From: Pontibacter russatus
GTDB lineage: Bacteria; Bacteroidota; Bacteroidia; Cytophagales; Hymenobacteraceae
Assembly (NCBI RefSeq): GCF_009931655.1
Contig: NZ_CP047984.1
Location: 4,543,001-4,607,000 of the forward strand
Reading direction: 5' to 3'
Length of the DNA: 64,000 nt
In this document: positions 46,701 to 55,494 of the stretch, one piece after another
Numbering within the stretch: the stretch's first letter is position 1
Layout of the letters: each line of letters opens with the position of its first letter
The notes under the pieces: model-generated
Seen by the model: only the letters and a program-made list of their open reading frames with translations
Databases searched by the model: none
What the model was told of the DNA's origin: nothing
Translations under genes and position numbers: made by a program

Positions 46701-47093
46701 GTGAAGCAGGTAGTCAACCCCAATTCCTCGCTCCTGATAAACAAGGGCAACATGCAATTTGCGCTGGAGGCGCTGCCGGTAGAGGCGCAGTTCTCCCCGG
46801 TGCATGGCATTGAGACAATGGATTACAACCACGACGGTCACCTCGACATCCTGCTGGCGGGCAACTTCTTCGATGTGCTGCCGGAAATCGGGCGGTACGA
46901 TGCCAATTACGGCCTGCTGCTGGAAGGCACGGGCGAAGGCCGGTTTAAAGTGCGGAGCCCGAAGGAGTCCGGTTTTTTCACGGAAGGGCAGGTGCGGGAC
47001 ATGCAGCGGGTGAAAGGAGCGAACGGACAGAGTTATATCCTGCTCGCCAAAAACAACGCCAAGCTGCAGGTCTTCAGCCTCCGGAGGCAGTAG
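43761..47093 (+). CDS. CRTAC1-family FG-GAP/VCBS lipoprotein with ASPIC/UnbV domain
   Basis: 1110 residues, lipoprotein signal with C21 (lipobox LAC). Most of the protein consists of FG-GAP/VCBS blades with calcium-binding DxDxDG loops such as DINNDGLPDIYL, DVNGDGNLDIYV and DYDRDGDLDVYL, arranged as two beta-propellers with an ASPIC/UnbV-type region in the middle (GIGAKVYVYQ near residue 530). Known: these proteins are frequent next to SusC/SusD pairs in Bacteroidota; their function is unproven and may be ligand binding. It has a paralogue immediately downstream. Confidence 0.88.
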   Translation: MALKYTQPLSFTLIFCACLACSKKEAQDQDTLFQELSATRTNVDFINKVESSKEMNIFNYRNFYNGGGVAIGDINNDGLPDIYLTANTGKNHLYLNKGNLQFEDITEQAGIGGNQAWSTGVTMADVNGDGNLDIYVCNAGEVNGDNRKNELFINNGAEGKGVPAFTEQAMAYGLDDEGYSTHATFFDYDRDGDLDVYLLNNSSYPVGSLGFTNLRERRDELGGDKLLRNDDGKFTDVSEAAGIYGSLIGFGLGITVGDVNNDNWPDIFISNDFYERDYLYINNQNGTFAEASKDWMQHESLSSMGADIADLNNDGNQDIFVTDMLPGNDIRLKKTSVYENYDLQQLKLSRDFHYQYMQNMLHLNNGDSTFSEVARLAGVHATDWSWGALLFDMDNDGLKDIFVANGIYQDLTDQDFVNFLGNEETMQKAVEGGGYDYNKELISKMSSTPIPNYAFRNQGNLQFENQAEAWGLGTPGFSNGAAYGDLDNDGDLDLVVNNVNMPVSIYQNKTSETLKNHFLRVKLQGTGKNLDGIGAKVYVYQPDKTVYLQQMPNRGFESSVDLTLVFGLGKEAVIDSVKVIWPDDKMQVLTDVKPDRDITLNYREANELYIPEAAKPAGPFYDATQEVQLAYTHQESNFVDYNRDALLKQMYSTQGPAVAVGDVTGDGLEDVYMGGASGSVKKLFVQQPDGTFKESATIAFGENTASEDVAATFFDADKDGDLDLVVVTGSNEFDAGAPQLLDRLYINDGKGNLKQEDRLPNITTNASCVAAEDFDRDGDLDLFIGGRMVPGGYGYDAASYLYINDGTGSFKNYTKRYLPANELGMVTDAAWADLNGDKYPELVVVGDWMPVTIYTNNKGRSLSEKHEVPNSSGWWNAIEAADTDGDGDMDFVLGNLGRNSRMTASESKPVELYVHDFENNGTVEQIINCYTEDGKAYPMVLKQDLQRQVPSIKKKFVKYTDYAGKQLHEMLPEEELKAAVVKQVVNPNSSLLINKGNMQFALEALPVEAQFSPVHGIETMDYNHDGHLDILLAGNFFDVLPEIGRYDANYGLLLEGTGEGRFKVRSPKESGFFTEGQVRDMQRVKGANGQSYILLAKNNAKLQVFSLRRQ

Positions 47094-47147
47094 AACGGGA
47101 GTTGCCTTATGCCAGATTTTCACGCACACAAGTTTTGATTTACCCTC

Positions 47148-50100
47148 ATGCAACACCTTTTCACCCGATATATAAAGCACCGCCAAAGTCTGAGAGGAGT
47201 GGGAAGCATCTTTGCTTTTGCCTTGGCAACAGCCGCTTCCCTTACCGGCTGTCAGCCAAAGGCCAACGTGGCGGAGCATGCGCTTTTCGAGCCGCTTGAT
47301 TCCACGCAGACGCACATCAGCTTCACCAACCAACTGCAGGACACCGACCAACTGAACATCCTGAGCTACCTGTACTTCTACAACGGCGCGGGCGTAGCCG
47401 CCGGGGACCTGAACAACGATGGCCAGACAGACCTGTACTTCGTCTCGAACCAGGGAAAAAATAAGCTCTACCTGAACAAAGGCAACCTGCAGTTCGAGGA
47501 TGTGTCGGAGGCGGCCGGGGTGGAGGGTTATGCTGACTGGCAGACCGGCGTGAGCATGGCCGACGTGAACGGCGACGGTTGGCTGGATATATATGTCTGC
47601 GCGGTGGGCGACTACCAGGGCCTGGAGGGGGCAAACGAGCTATATATAAACAACGGCGCTGACGCCAACGGGCAGGTGACCTTTACCGAGATGGCTGCTG
47701 ACTATGGCCTGGACTTCACCGGTTTCTCCACGCAGGCTGCCTTCTTCGACTATGACCGCGACAGTGATATGGATATATACCTGCTCAACCACGCCGTGCA
47801 CACCTCCCGCAGCTACGACCGCGTGACCGCGCGCAACCTCCGCGACAACGAGGCAGGCGATATCCTCTTTGAAAACCAATTGGTTTCTGCCGAGGGAAAT
47901 GCGCCGCAGGGGCAGCCAGTGAAATTCAAGGACGTGAGCGAGCAGGCAGGTATATATGGCGCGGCCATGGGCTACGGCCTCGGGGTGGTGGTGTCGGATA
48001 TGAACAACGACGGCTGGGACGACATCTACGTGTCCAACGATTTCCATGAGGACGACTACTACTATATAAACAACGGCAACGGCACCTTCACCGAAAGCGT
48101 GAAAGACCACTTCCGGCACCTGAGCCGGTTCTCGATGGGCTGCGACGCGGCGGACATGAACAACGACGGCTATCCGGATTTGATGACTCTTGATATGTAC
48201 CCCGAGGACGAGGTGGTGGAGAAGACATCGATGGGGGAGGACCCGATGGATATTTTCCTGTACAAGCTGCAGTTCGGCTACTACAACCAGTACAGCCGCA
48301 ACTGCCTGCAGCTGAGCCATGCCGGGCAGAAATTCTCCGATATCGGCCTGATGGCCGGTGTGGCGGCAACCGACTGGAGCTGGAGCACGCTGCTAGCCGA
48401 CTACGATAACGATGGCATCAAGGACATCTTCATCACCAACGGCATTGTGCGGCGGCCCAACAACATGGACTACATCAAGTTCGCCTCCACCGACTCCATG
48501 TTCTACGCGCCCAGGATTTCAAAGACCCTCGACCAGAAGGCTGTGGCCATGATGCCGGACGGCAAAGTCCACAACTACCTCTATAAAGGCTCCGACAGCC
48601 TGCGCTTTGATGACAAGTCGCAGAGCTGGGGTTTTGCCGCGCCCTCCATCTCCAACGGGGCGGTATATGCCGACCTGGACAATGACGGGGACCTGGAGCT
48701 CATCACCAACAACATCAACGCACCCGCCAGCATCTACAGAAACAAAGGCGAGAAGCTGATGGGCAACAATTTCCTGAAAGTCAGGCTGAAAGGGGAGAAC
48801 CCAAACGCCTTCGGCTACGGGGCGAAAGTGCTGCTCAAAAGCAAGGGCAAGGTGCAGGTGCAGCAGCTGTCGCCCACAAGGGGATTTATGTCGTCGGTGG
48901 AGCCGGTCCTGAACTTCGGCCTGGGCAAGCTGACGAGCGTGGACACGCTGGTGGTGATTTGGGGAAACCAGCAGGTGGAGCTGAAGACAAACATCAAAGC
49001 CGACACCACGCTGGTGCTGGAGCAAGCCGCAGCGCAGCTTCCTGGCACCGCCTATTACAGTTTGTTCCGGGCACCCGCCCCGCTATATGAGGACGTGACG
49101 GAGAGCTTCCAGGTAAACTTTAAACACCAGGAAAACAACTACCTTGAGTTTTACCGCGAAAGCCTGATTCCGTTCCAGACCTCCACCGAAGGCCCGAAAA
49201 TAGCGGTGGCCGATGTGAATGGGGACGGCCTCGATGACTTTTATATAGGCGGGGCCAAATGGCAGGCCGGGGCGCTGTATAGGCAGCAGCCGGATGGCGG
49301 TTTCACGGCCACGAACCAGGCGCTCTTCCAGGCAGATTCGACCTACGAGGACGTGGACGCTGTTTTCTTTGACGCCAATAACGACAAACACCCGGATTTA
49401 TATGTGGTGAGCGGCGGAAACGAGTTCTATGGTGAGATGAAAGAACAGTTCGACCGACTGTACCTGAACGACGGCAAAGGCAACTTTTCCCGCAGCAACG
49501 CGCTGCCCGCCCTATACGACAACAAGAGCTGCGTGCGCCCCTTCGACTTCGATAAGGACGGCGACCTGGACCTGTTTGTCGGGGGGCGGGTGCTGGGCTA
49601 CCAGTATGGCGTGTCGCCCAACTCGTACCTGCTCGTGAACGACGGCAAAGGCCGCTTCACCGACAAAACAGACGCCCTCGCACCCGGACTTCGAAAAGCC
49701 GGTATGGTGACTGACGGCGTGTGGACCGACTACGACAACGACGGCACGACCGACCTGGTAGTGGCGGGTGACTGGATGGCGCTGACTGTCTTCCAAAACA
49801 AGGGGAACAGGTTTGAGAAAGTGACGGACCCGAACGGGCTAAACGAGGCGACAGGGTTCTGGCAAACCGTGCAGGCCGCCGATTTTGATAAAGACGGCGA
49901 TATGGATTTGATGGCCGGAAACCTGGGTACCAACACCAAGTTCAGGAAAAAGGAAAACGGCACCTTGCGGATGTATGTGAAGGACATCGACGGCAACGAG
50001 AGCCTGGACCATATCCTGGCCTATCAGGTAGACGACAACTGGTACCCGGTGGCCACCAAAGATGAGTTGGGAAAGCAGCTGCCGCTCATCAACAAAAAAT

Positions 50101-50624
50101 TCACGGACTACAAAAGCTATGCGGGCAAATCCATAGAGGCTATTTTTGACCAGGACGAGCTGAAGGATGCGCCAATGCTGGATGTGAACACCTTTGCGTC
50201 TGTCTATTGGGAGAACACCGGCGATGGGCAGTTCAAAAGGCATACCCTGCCACGGGAGGCGCAGGTTTCCAAACTGTTTGCCATGCACATAGCCGATATG
50301 AACCAGGACGGCAACCTGGATGTCATAACAGGCGGCAACCTATATGGCGTGAGCACCTACCAGGGGCGGTATGATGCCAGTTACGGTGTGCTGCTACAAG
50401 GGAACGGGAAAGGGAATTTTGAGGCGATGAGTCTGGCCGACGCCGGGTTTGTGCTGGAAGGCCAGGTGCGGGACATCAAAAAGCTGCGCACAGCCGATGG
50501 CGGAGAACTGCTGCTGGTGGCCCGCAACAACGAGCCGCTGCAGGTGTTCAGGAAAATGGAAAAAGCGCCTGTCGCTGACCATATAGCCGCAAGCACTGCC
50601 ATGGCAACCAAAGCCAACCCCTGA
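47148..50624 (+). CDS. Second CRTAC1-family FG-GAP/VCBS lipoprotein
   Basis: 1158 residues with lipobox SLTGC (C35) and the same architecture as its neighbour: FG-GAP blades (DLNNDGQTDLYF, DVNGDGWLDIYV, DNDGIKDIFI), an ASPIC/UnbV-like part (NAFGYGAKVLLKSKGKVQVQ) and a second propeller. The two genes align over their length and clearly arose by tandem duplication, then diverged. It starts 54 bases after the first; likely co-transcribed with it and with the haloperoxidase-like gene. Confidence 0.88.
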   Translation: MQHLFTRYIKHRQSLRGVGSIFAFALATAASLTGCQPKANVAEHALFEPLDSTQTHISFTNQLQDTDQLNILSYLYFYNGAGVAAGDLNNDGQTDLYFVSNQGKNKLYLNKGNLQFEDVSEAAGVEGYADWQTGVSMADVNGDGWLDIYVCAVGDYQGLEGANELYINNGADANGQVTFTEMAADYGLDFTGFSTQAAFFDYDRDSDMDIYLLNHAVHTSRSYDRVTARNLRDNEAGDILFENQLVSAEGNAPQGQPVKFKDVSEQAGIYGAAMGYGLGVVVSDMNNDGWDDIYVSNDFHEDDYYYINNGNGTFTESVKDHFRHLSRFSMGCDAADMNNDGYPDLMTLDMYPEDEVVEKTSMGEDPMDIFLYKLQFGYYNQYSRNCLQLSHAGQKFSDIGLMAGVAATDWSWSTLLADYDNDGIKDIFITNGIVRRPNNMDYIKFASTDSMFYAPRISKTLDQKAVAMMPDGKVHNYLYKGSDSLRFDDKSQSWGFAAPSISNGAVYADLDNDGDLELITNNINAPASIYRNKGEKLMGNNFLKVRLKGENPNAFGYGAKVLLKSKGKVQVQQLSPTRGFMSSVEPVLNFGLGKLTSVDTLVVIWGNQQVELKTNIKADTTLVLEQAAAQLPGTAYYSLFRAPAPLYEDVTESFQVNFKHQENNYLEFYRESLIPFQTSTEGPKIAVADVNGDGLDDFYIGGAKWQAGALYRQQPDGGFTATNQALFQADSTYEDVDAVFFDANNDKHPDLYVVSGGNEFYGEMKEQFDRLYLNDGKGNFSRSNALPALYDNKSCVRPFDFDKDGDLDLFVGGRVLGYQYGVSPNSYLLVNDGKGRFTDKTDALAPGLRKAGMVTDGVWTDYDNDGTTDLVVAGDWMALTVFQNKGNRFEKVTDPNGLNEATGFWQTVQAADFDKDGDMDLMAGNLGTNTKFRKKENGTLRMYVKDIDGNESLDHILAYQVDDNWYPVATKDELGKQLPLINKKFTDYKSYAGKSIEAIFDQDELKDAPMLDVNTFASVYWENTGDGQFKRHTLPREAQVSKLFAMHIADMNQDGNLDVITGGNLYGVSTYQGRYDASYGVLLQGNGKGNFEAMSLADAGFVLEGQVRDIKKLRTADGGELLLVARNNEPLQVFRKMEKAPVADHIAASTAMATKANP

Positions 50625-50673
50625 ATTAAAAGCACAGGATTATATATACTTTTGAACTGAACATACCTGACGC

Positions 50674-52035
50674 GTGAAAAAGCAACAGATACTGACCGCC
50701 TTCCTTTTTTTGTTTCTGGGAGCCATGGGCGGCTGCCAGCAAAAGGACGTGGATTACACCAAGGCTGCTGCAAACCCTGCCTTTCTGCACCAGTCCGTGG
50801 ACAAGCTGACGGAGGTGATTACGCACGACATTTTTTCGCCGCCCGTTGCCAGCCGCATTTATGCCTACCCGCAGGTGGCTGCCTACGAGGTGCTGCGGCA
50901 CGACTTCCCGGAGTATCAGTCGCTGGCGGGGCAGCTGAACGGATTTGAAGGCATCCCGCAGCCTGCGCCGGACTCGGCCTATTGCTTTCCGCTGGCCAGC
51001 CTCAATGCCTTCCTGACCGTCAGCCGCAGCTTTATTTTCTCTGCCCATATGCTCGACGAATACGAAGCGCAGCTGTATGAAAAGTACCGGGAGATGGGCG
51101 TGCCGGAGGAGGTTTACAACCGCTCCATCCGCTACGGACAGGCCGCCGCCAAAAGCATCGTCGCCTACGCCGCAGAAGACGGCTACAAACAGACAAGAGG
51201 CTTCCGCCACACCGTGTCCCAGGAGCCGGGACACTGGGCACCCACGCCCCCGGCCTATATGGATGCCATTGAACCTTTCTGGTACAAGGTACGCCCCTTC
51301 GTCATCGACTCCTGCAACCAGTTTGCCCCCGTCAAGCCGTCCAGCTACAGCACCGACAAGGAGAGTGATTTCTACAAGGAGGTCATGGAGGTATATACCG
51401 CCACCACCAACCTGACGGACGAGCAGCGGCAGATTGCGAGCTTCTGGGACTGCAACCCCTTTGTGATGCACACTACCGGGCACGTGATGTACGCCACCAA
51501 GAAAATCACGCCCGGCGGCCATTGGCTGGGCATTACCGGCATCGCCACCCGCCAGGCGGACGCTGATATGATGGAGACGCTGGAAGCCTATACCCGTGTG
51601 TCGGTGGCGCTGGCCGATGGGTTCATCAGCTGCTGGGACGAGAAATACCGCAGTGACCGTATCCGCCCCGAAACCGCCATCAACACGCTGGTGGATGAGA
51701 AATGGGTGCCGCTCCTCCAGACACCGCCCTTTCCGGAATACCCCAGCGGCCACAGTGTTATCTCCAACGCCGCCGCCGTGGTTCTTACTGATCTATATGG
51801 CCCCTCCTTTTCCTATATAGATTCCACTGAGGTGGCCTACGGATTGCCAGTGAGGTCTTTCACGTCCTTTAACCAGGCGGCCGAGGAAGCCGCCATCAGC
51901 AGGCTGTATGGTGGCATCCATTATATGCCGGCCATTGTAAACGGAGCGGAGGAAGGAAAACAGGTGGGTACTTATATCGTCTCAAAGCTGAACACCCGCA
52001 AAGGTTCAGGCAAGGCCGTGGCTGTAAAGGAATAG
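50674..52035 (+). CDS. Vanadium-dependent haloperoxidase/PAP2-like lipoprotein
   Basis: 453 residues, starting at GTG 50674 (no ATG in reach) with a lipobox MGGC (C21). The vanadate/phosphate site motifs are present: KYRSDRIRPE (near 324), YPSGHSV (near 356) and SRLYGGIHY (near 409), the order found in vanadium haloperoxidases and PAP2 acid phosphatases. Only experiment can separate haloperoxidase from phosphatase activity. Fifty bases after the second FG-GAP gene, so probably in one operon with it. Confidence 0.87.
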   Translation: MKKQQILTAFLFLFLGAMGGCQQKDVDYTKAAANPAFLHQSVDKLTEVITHDIFSPPVASRIYAYPQVAAYEVLRHDFPEYQSLAGQLNGFEGIPQPAPDSAYCFPLASLNAFLTVSRSFIFSAHMLDEYEAQLYEKYREMGVPEEVYNRSIRYGQAAAKSIVAYAAEDGYKQTRGFRHTVSQEPGHWAPTPPAYMDAIEPFWYKVRPFVIDSCNQFAPVKPSSYSTDKESDFYKEVMEVYTATTNLTDEQRQIASFWDCNPFVMHTTGHVMYATKKITPGGHWLGITGIATRQADADMMETLEAYTRVSVALADGFISCWDEKYRSDRIRPETAINTLVDEKWVPLLQTPPFPEYPSGHSVISNAAAVVLTDLYGPSFSYIDSTEVAYGLPVRSFTSFNQAAEEAAISRLYGGIHYMPAIVNGAEEGKQVGTYIVSKLNTRKGSGKAVAVKE

Positions 52036-52075
52036 GCGGGGAGGGGCAAACTTCAACAACAGGAGTAAATCGGCG

Positions 52076-52202
52076 TTATATAATTAAGACTTATGCAAAA
52101 AGAAGCGTACCAACAAATTCGGCCGTTGTTGGTGTTGTCATCAACAACTTGCCGCTGAAAACACACGGCAAGGGCCGTTTTGCGAAGGTCCTAATTATAT
52201 AA
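52076..52202. repeat. 127-bp palindromic element (MITE-like)
   Basis: Ends TTATATAATTAAGAC and GTCCTAATTATATAA are inverted with one mismatch, and the match extends inward less perfectly (GACTTATGCAAAA / TTTTGCGAAGGTC). Inside are further hairpins (CTTGCCG/CGGCAAG, GTTGTTG/CAACAAC). No coding capacity. It occupies most of the 366-base gap before the cupin gene and could be a non-autonomous element or a structured terminator. Confidence 0.55.
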
Positions 52203-52401
52203 TGATATGGTTCTGTCCACCTCATAAAGTCCTCCAATCGCAGGGCAATGAGAAGCAACAGAGCTATAAGAAAAGCTTGTCGACTCTAATCTCAAGAGTG
52301 CATATCCCTGGCAAAATTGCGCGCGCGTGGTGCAGAAAACCGCAAATTCGTTTACTTTTACGCCTCACTCATGTTCCATAACACAAACAGGATATATAAA
52401 C

Positions 52402-52905
52402 ATGCCGACCCAAGACGACAAGCAGCAGCTTTTTAAGGAAATAGAGCAGCAACTAACCGCACAGGGCTTTCACATCGACAAGCAGGACCAAAGCAGGCCC
52501 TGGGGAGGCTTCTTTGTGATTGACGAGAGTCAGGCGCAGCAGTTTGCAGATACCTACTTCGAAGGGATGTCGGTGGACAAGCTGAAAATATCTGGCAAGT
52601 TGAGCCCGAAGATGCTGGTGGTGGCGCCGGATAAACGCTTGTCGTGGCAGTACCACCACCGTCGCGCCGAGATATGGAAAGCCGTTCGTGGCACTGTGGG
52701 CGTCGTGACCAGCGATACAGACGAAGAAGGCGAGATGAAAACGCTGCACCCCGGCGATTACATCACCCTGAAGCAGGGCGAGCGCCACCGCCTGGTGGGT
52801 CTTAAGGAGTGGGGCGTGCTGGCTGAGATATGGCAGCACACCGATGCGGAGAATCCATCCAACGAAGACGATATTGTGCGCGTGCAGGATGATTTCGGCC
52901 GCTAA
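52402..52905 (+). CDS. Cupin protein, mannose-6-phosphate isomerase type II-like
   Basis: 167 residues starting at ATG 52402 (MPTQDDKQQL); an earlier in-frame start would add an unlikely Ser/Thr-rich leader. The cupin barrel shows SWQYHHRRAEIWKAVRGTVG and HPGDYITLKQGERHRL, with two His, one Glu and a later His as metal ligands. This matches the C-terminal isomerase domain of type II PMI/GDP-mannose pyrophosphorylases, here as a free-standing domain. Likely sugar-phosphate isomerase; the substrate is unconfirmed. Confidence 0.83.
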   Translation: MPTQDDKQQLFKEIEQQLTAQGFHIDKQDQSRPWGGFFVIDESQAQQFADTYFEGMSVDKLKISGKLSPKMLVVAPDKRLSWQYHHRRAEIWKAVRGTVGVVTSDTDEEGEMKTLHPGDYITLKQGERHRLVGLKEWGVLAEIWQHTDAENPSNEDDIVRVQDDFGR

Positions 52906-52941
52906 TCCGCAGCCACATACCTTCCGCTGAAAATCATATAT

Positions 52942-52980
52942 AAAAGAGCCACTCCACGTCACGGACTGGCTCTTTTCCTT
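52942..52980 (+). terminator. Terminator after the cupin gene
   Basis: AAAAGAGCCA and TGGCTCTTTT form a 10-base stem with a 15-base loop and a following T-rich tract. Confidence 0.85.
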
Positions 52981-53034
52981 TTCCTCGGCGGTACAATTTC
53001 CATGTATAAACTCCCGCCTCGCTGTCTTTAAACG

Positions 53035-53967
53035 ATGAACTACTTCTCCCATAACCCGCTGAACCGTTTCTCTGAGATGCGGCCGGATGCCACGCACATG
53101 CAACAGCTTTGGCAAAAGCAGGCGGCGCGGGTGCTGGTGGTACACGACACGCTCAACCTGCTCCGCGAACGGGAGTCGGGCAGACAGGCAGCTATCCTGA
53201 CGCGCCGGGAGGCAGAGGACCTTGCGGCACAGGCGGAGGTGCTGGTGTATTTGGGCTCAGAGGATGGGGTGCCGTATTTTGCCCTTGGTCTGGAAGGAAT
53301 GCAGGAGCAGTTGCCGGATTTGCTGGGCGGGGAATATATACTGGCTGACCTGCGTACTTCCGCGCTGGAACTGCCCCCAAAAGATGGTGCTTTGCTGGCC
53401 TACGCCCGCGGGATGGTACACTGGAACCTGCGCCACCGCTTCTGCCCCAACTGCGGCAGCGCGACGCAGGGCGCCCACGCCGGGCACGTGCGGGAATGTA
53501 CCAACGAAAATTGCAGCCGGCACCACTTTCCGCGCACCGACACGGCCATCATCGTGATTATATCTGAAGGAGATGCGTGCCTGCTGGGGCGGCAGGCGAC
53601 GTGGCCGGAAGGCATGTACGCCACCATCGCGGGTTTTCTGGAGCCGGGCGAAACGCTGGAGCAGGCGGTGGCGCGCGAGGCAAAGGAGGAGACGGGCGTG
53701 GAATTACAGACAATTACGTACCACTCGTCGCAGCCCTGGCCATTCCCGGCTTCTATCATGGTGGGCTTCAGCGCCACGGCCAGCAGCCGGAGTTTATATA
53801 TGGACAACGACGAACTGGAGGATGCCCGCTGGTTTACCCGAAATGAAATAGCGGCTGGTCTGCGGAATGGCTCCCTACGCCTGCCGCCGCGCATCTCTAT
53901 CTCCTACCGCCTCATCTGCGACTGGTTCAATGCTGACCCGGTATTTAAACTGGAGGATCTGTTGTAG
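53035..53967 (+). CDS. nudC: NAD(+) diphosphatase (Nudix hydrolase)
   Basis: Hydrolyses NADH/NAD to NMN(H) and AMP, and in some bacteria removes NAD caps from RNA. 310 residues: N-terminal domain, zinc ribbon with C137, C140, C155 and C160 (FCPNC ... ECTNENC), Nudix box GFLEPGETLEQAVAREAKEE (200-219, continuing TGV) and the NudC signature SQPWPFPAS (232-240). Complete and normal in length. Monocistronic after a terminator. Confidence 0.95.
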   Translation: MNYFSHNPLNRFSEMRPDATHMQQLWQKQAARVLVVHDTLNLLRERESGRQAAILTRREAEDLAAQAEVLVYLGSEDGVPYFALGLEGMQEQLPDLLGGEYILADLRTSALELPPKDGALLAYARGMVHWNLRHRFCPNCGSATQGAHAGHVRECTNENCSRHHFPRTDTAIIVIISEGDACLLGRQATWPEGMYATIAGFLEPGETLEQAVAREAKEETGVELQTITYHSSQPWPFPASIMVGFSATASSRSLYMDNDELEDARWFTRNEIAAGLRNGSLRLPPRISISYRLICDWFNADPVFKLEDLL

Positions 53968-53977
53968 CCTGTTTTGC

Positions 53978-54394
53978 TCAATCATAATGGGGCGGGCAGG
54001 CCTCCAGTAGCTTCTCCACCTCCTGAATAGTATAACGCGGGTTGCTGTTGCCGAAGCTTGTCTGGATGTAGTTGAGCAGGTTGGTGATTTCATCGGCGCC
54101 GAGTTGCTCTGCGCCGGGCATGGCACGGTTATATTCGATTCCGTTCACCACCATCGGCCCTTCCACGCCGTGGCGCGTCAGGCAGGGCAACTGCTGGCGG
54201 TGCTGCTGCAGGTAGTCGGCCCCGGCGAGGGGCGGTATGAGGCTGCGCAGGCCGCTGCCGTCCTCCATGTGGCAGCTCTGGCAGTTGGCGGCATACAGGC
54301 GCTGGCCCTCGTTCTGATTGTCAGTGAAGCACTGCGTGAGGGTGGAGAGCGAGAGGAGGCCCAGCGCCACCGACAGCCACTTATTTCTGCGCAT
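53978..54394 (-). CDS. Class I c-type cytochrome lipoprotein
   Basis: 138 residues with a lipoprotein signal (LTQC, C22), the heme-binding CQSCH (C38, C41, H42) and the distal Met in NRAMPGAEQL. A monoheme cytochrome c exposed in the periplasm. Its start overlaps the end of the SCO gene by 14 bases, suggesting a shared respiratory or copper-linked role. Confidence 0.88.
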   Translation of the reverse strand: MRRNKWLSVALGLLSLSTLTQCFTDNQNEGQRLYAANCQSCHMEDGSGLRSLIPPLAGADYLQQHRQQLPCLTRHGVEGPMVVNGIEYNRAMPGAEQLGADEITNLLNYIQTSFGNSNPRYTIQEVEKLLEACPPHYD

Positions 54395-55073
54395 GCTGCT
54401 TCTCGTTCAGCAGGAGCGGAATGTCCTGCATCAGTTGGTCCACCGAGGCTTCCTTGGTGCCGTCGTACACGCCCCGGATGCGGCGCTGCCCGTCCAGCAG
54501 CACAAAGTGGCCGCCGTGCGTAAAACCGCCGCCCGCCGCGTTGCCGTCTTCCTCCACCCCCACCAGGTACTGCATGGCGATGCCGTAGATGCTGTCTTTC
54601 TCACCGGTCAGGAAGTGCCATTTCTCAGACTCCACGCCCAGGCGCTCCGCATAGTCTTTCAGCACGGCCACCGTGTCGTGCTGCGGGTCGATGGAGTGGG
54701 AGAGCAGCAGCACGTCGGGGTCGTCTTTGAACTCCTCGTACACGCGCAGCATCTGGCTCTTCATTTTGGGGCAGATGGAAGGGCAGGAGGTGAAGAAGAA
54801 ATCCGCCACGTATATCTTGCCGTCCACCGTTTGCTGCGTCACCTGCTGGCTGTCCTGGTCCACAAAAGCGAAGTCCGGAATCTGGTGGTAGACGGTGTCC
54901 ACCACCGTTTTGCCGTTCACCTCGCGCGCCACCGCCTCGCGCTCGCCCAGTATCGGGAGGGTGTTGCCTTCGGCCCCGATCTCGGTGCAGCTATATATAA
55001 AACCTGCTGACAACGCTAATGCGGCAATTAAAATACCGCGGCGGAGGGCATTAAATTTACTGTTGTTGCTCAT
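54381..55073 (-). CDS. SCO-family copper/thioredoxin-like protein
   Basis: 230 residues with an N-terminal membrane/lipoprotein-like segment (FIYSC), a thioredoxin fold with CPSIC (C97, C101), SHSIDPQHDT and a distal His in THGGHFVLLDG. These match the two Cys and one His that bind copper in SCO1/SenC, which help build the CuA centre of cytochrome oxidase. It sits between a lipoprotein gene and a cytochrome c gene, overlapping both, so the three form one operon. Confidence 0.9.
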   Translation of the reverse strand: MSNNSKFNALRRGILIAALALSAGFIYSCTEIGAEGNTLPILGEREAVAREVNGKTVVDTVYHQIPDFAFVDQDSQQVTQQTVDGKIYVADFFFTSCPSICPKMKSQMLRVYEEFKDDPDVLLLSHSIDPQHDTVAVLKDYAERLGVESEKWHFLTGEKDSIYGIAMQYLVGVEEDGNAAGGGFTHGGHFVLLDGQRRIRGVYDGTKEASVDQLMQDIPLLLNEKQHAQK

Positions 55074-55494
55074 ATGTCTTATATGTTTCCTGGGCAGCCG
55101 AAATGGTGCTGTCCATGACTGTTTGTACGCGTTCTATTTTCTGCAGCTCCTGCTGCAGGTATTCCATCGCCTGCCCGTGCTGCAGACTGTCCGGTGCCTC
55201 GTAGTTCCGCATCCACACCATCATCGCCTCGTCGGCCGCTTCCAGGCCTGCCACCTGCTGCTCCAGCGCCTGCAGCGCGGCGGAATCGGGTCCATGGGCG
55301 GAAAGGGTGTCGCGGAGGGCCTGCAGGCTGCGGCGGAGTTTGAAAATGTCTCCCATCTGGGCCATGGCGCTGTCGTGCTTCGCCATCACCGTGGCTTCCA
55401 GTTCCTGCTGCTGCAGCTCCTCCCGGGAGTTTCCTTCGGAACAACCCATTGCGGTGAGCAGGGGCAGGGCAAGCAGTAAGAGTTTTTTCTTCAT
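55057..55494 (-). CDS. Coiled-coil lipoprotein, unknown function
   Basis: 145 residues with a lipobox TAMGC (C18), then a mostly helical, Gln/Glu/Ala-rich body that looks like a coiled coil. No catalytic motif. It overlaps the SCO gene by 17 bases as first gene of the operon lipoprotein-SCO-cytochrome c. Function unknown; the context suggests a periplasmic partner of the copper/cytochrome proteins. Confidence 0.8.
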   Translation of the reverse strand: MKKKLLLLALPLLTAMGCSEGNSREELQQQELEATVMAKHDSAMAQMGDIFKLRRSLQALRDTLSAHGPDSAALQALEQQVAGLEAADEAMMVWMRNYEAPDSLQHGQAMEYLQQELQKIERVQTVMDSTISAAQETYKTYEQQQ

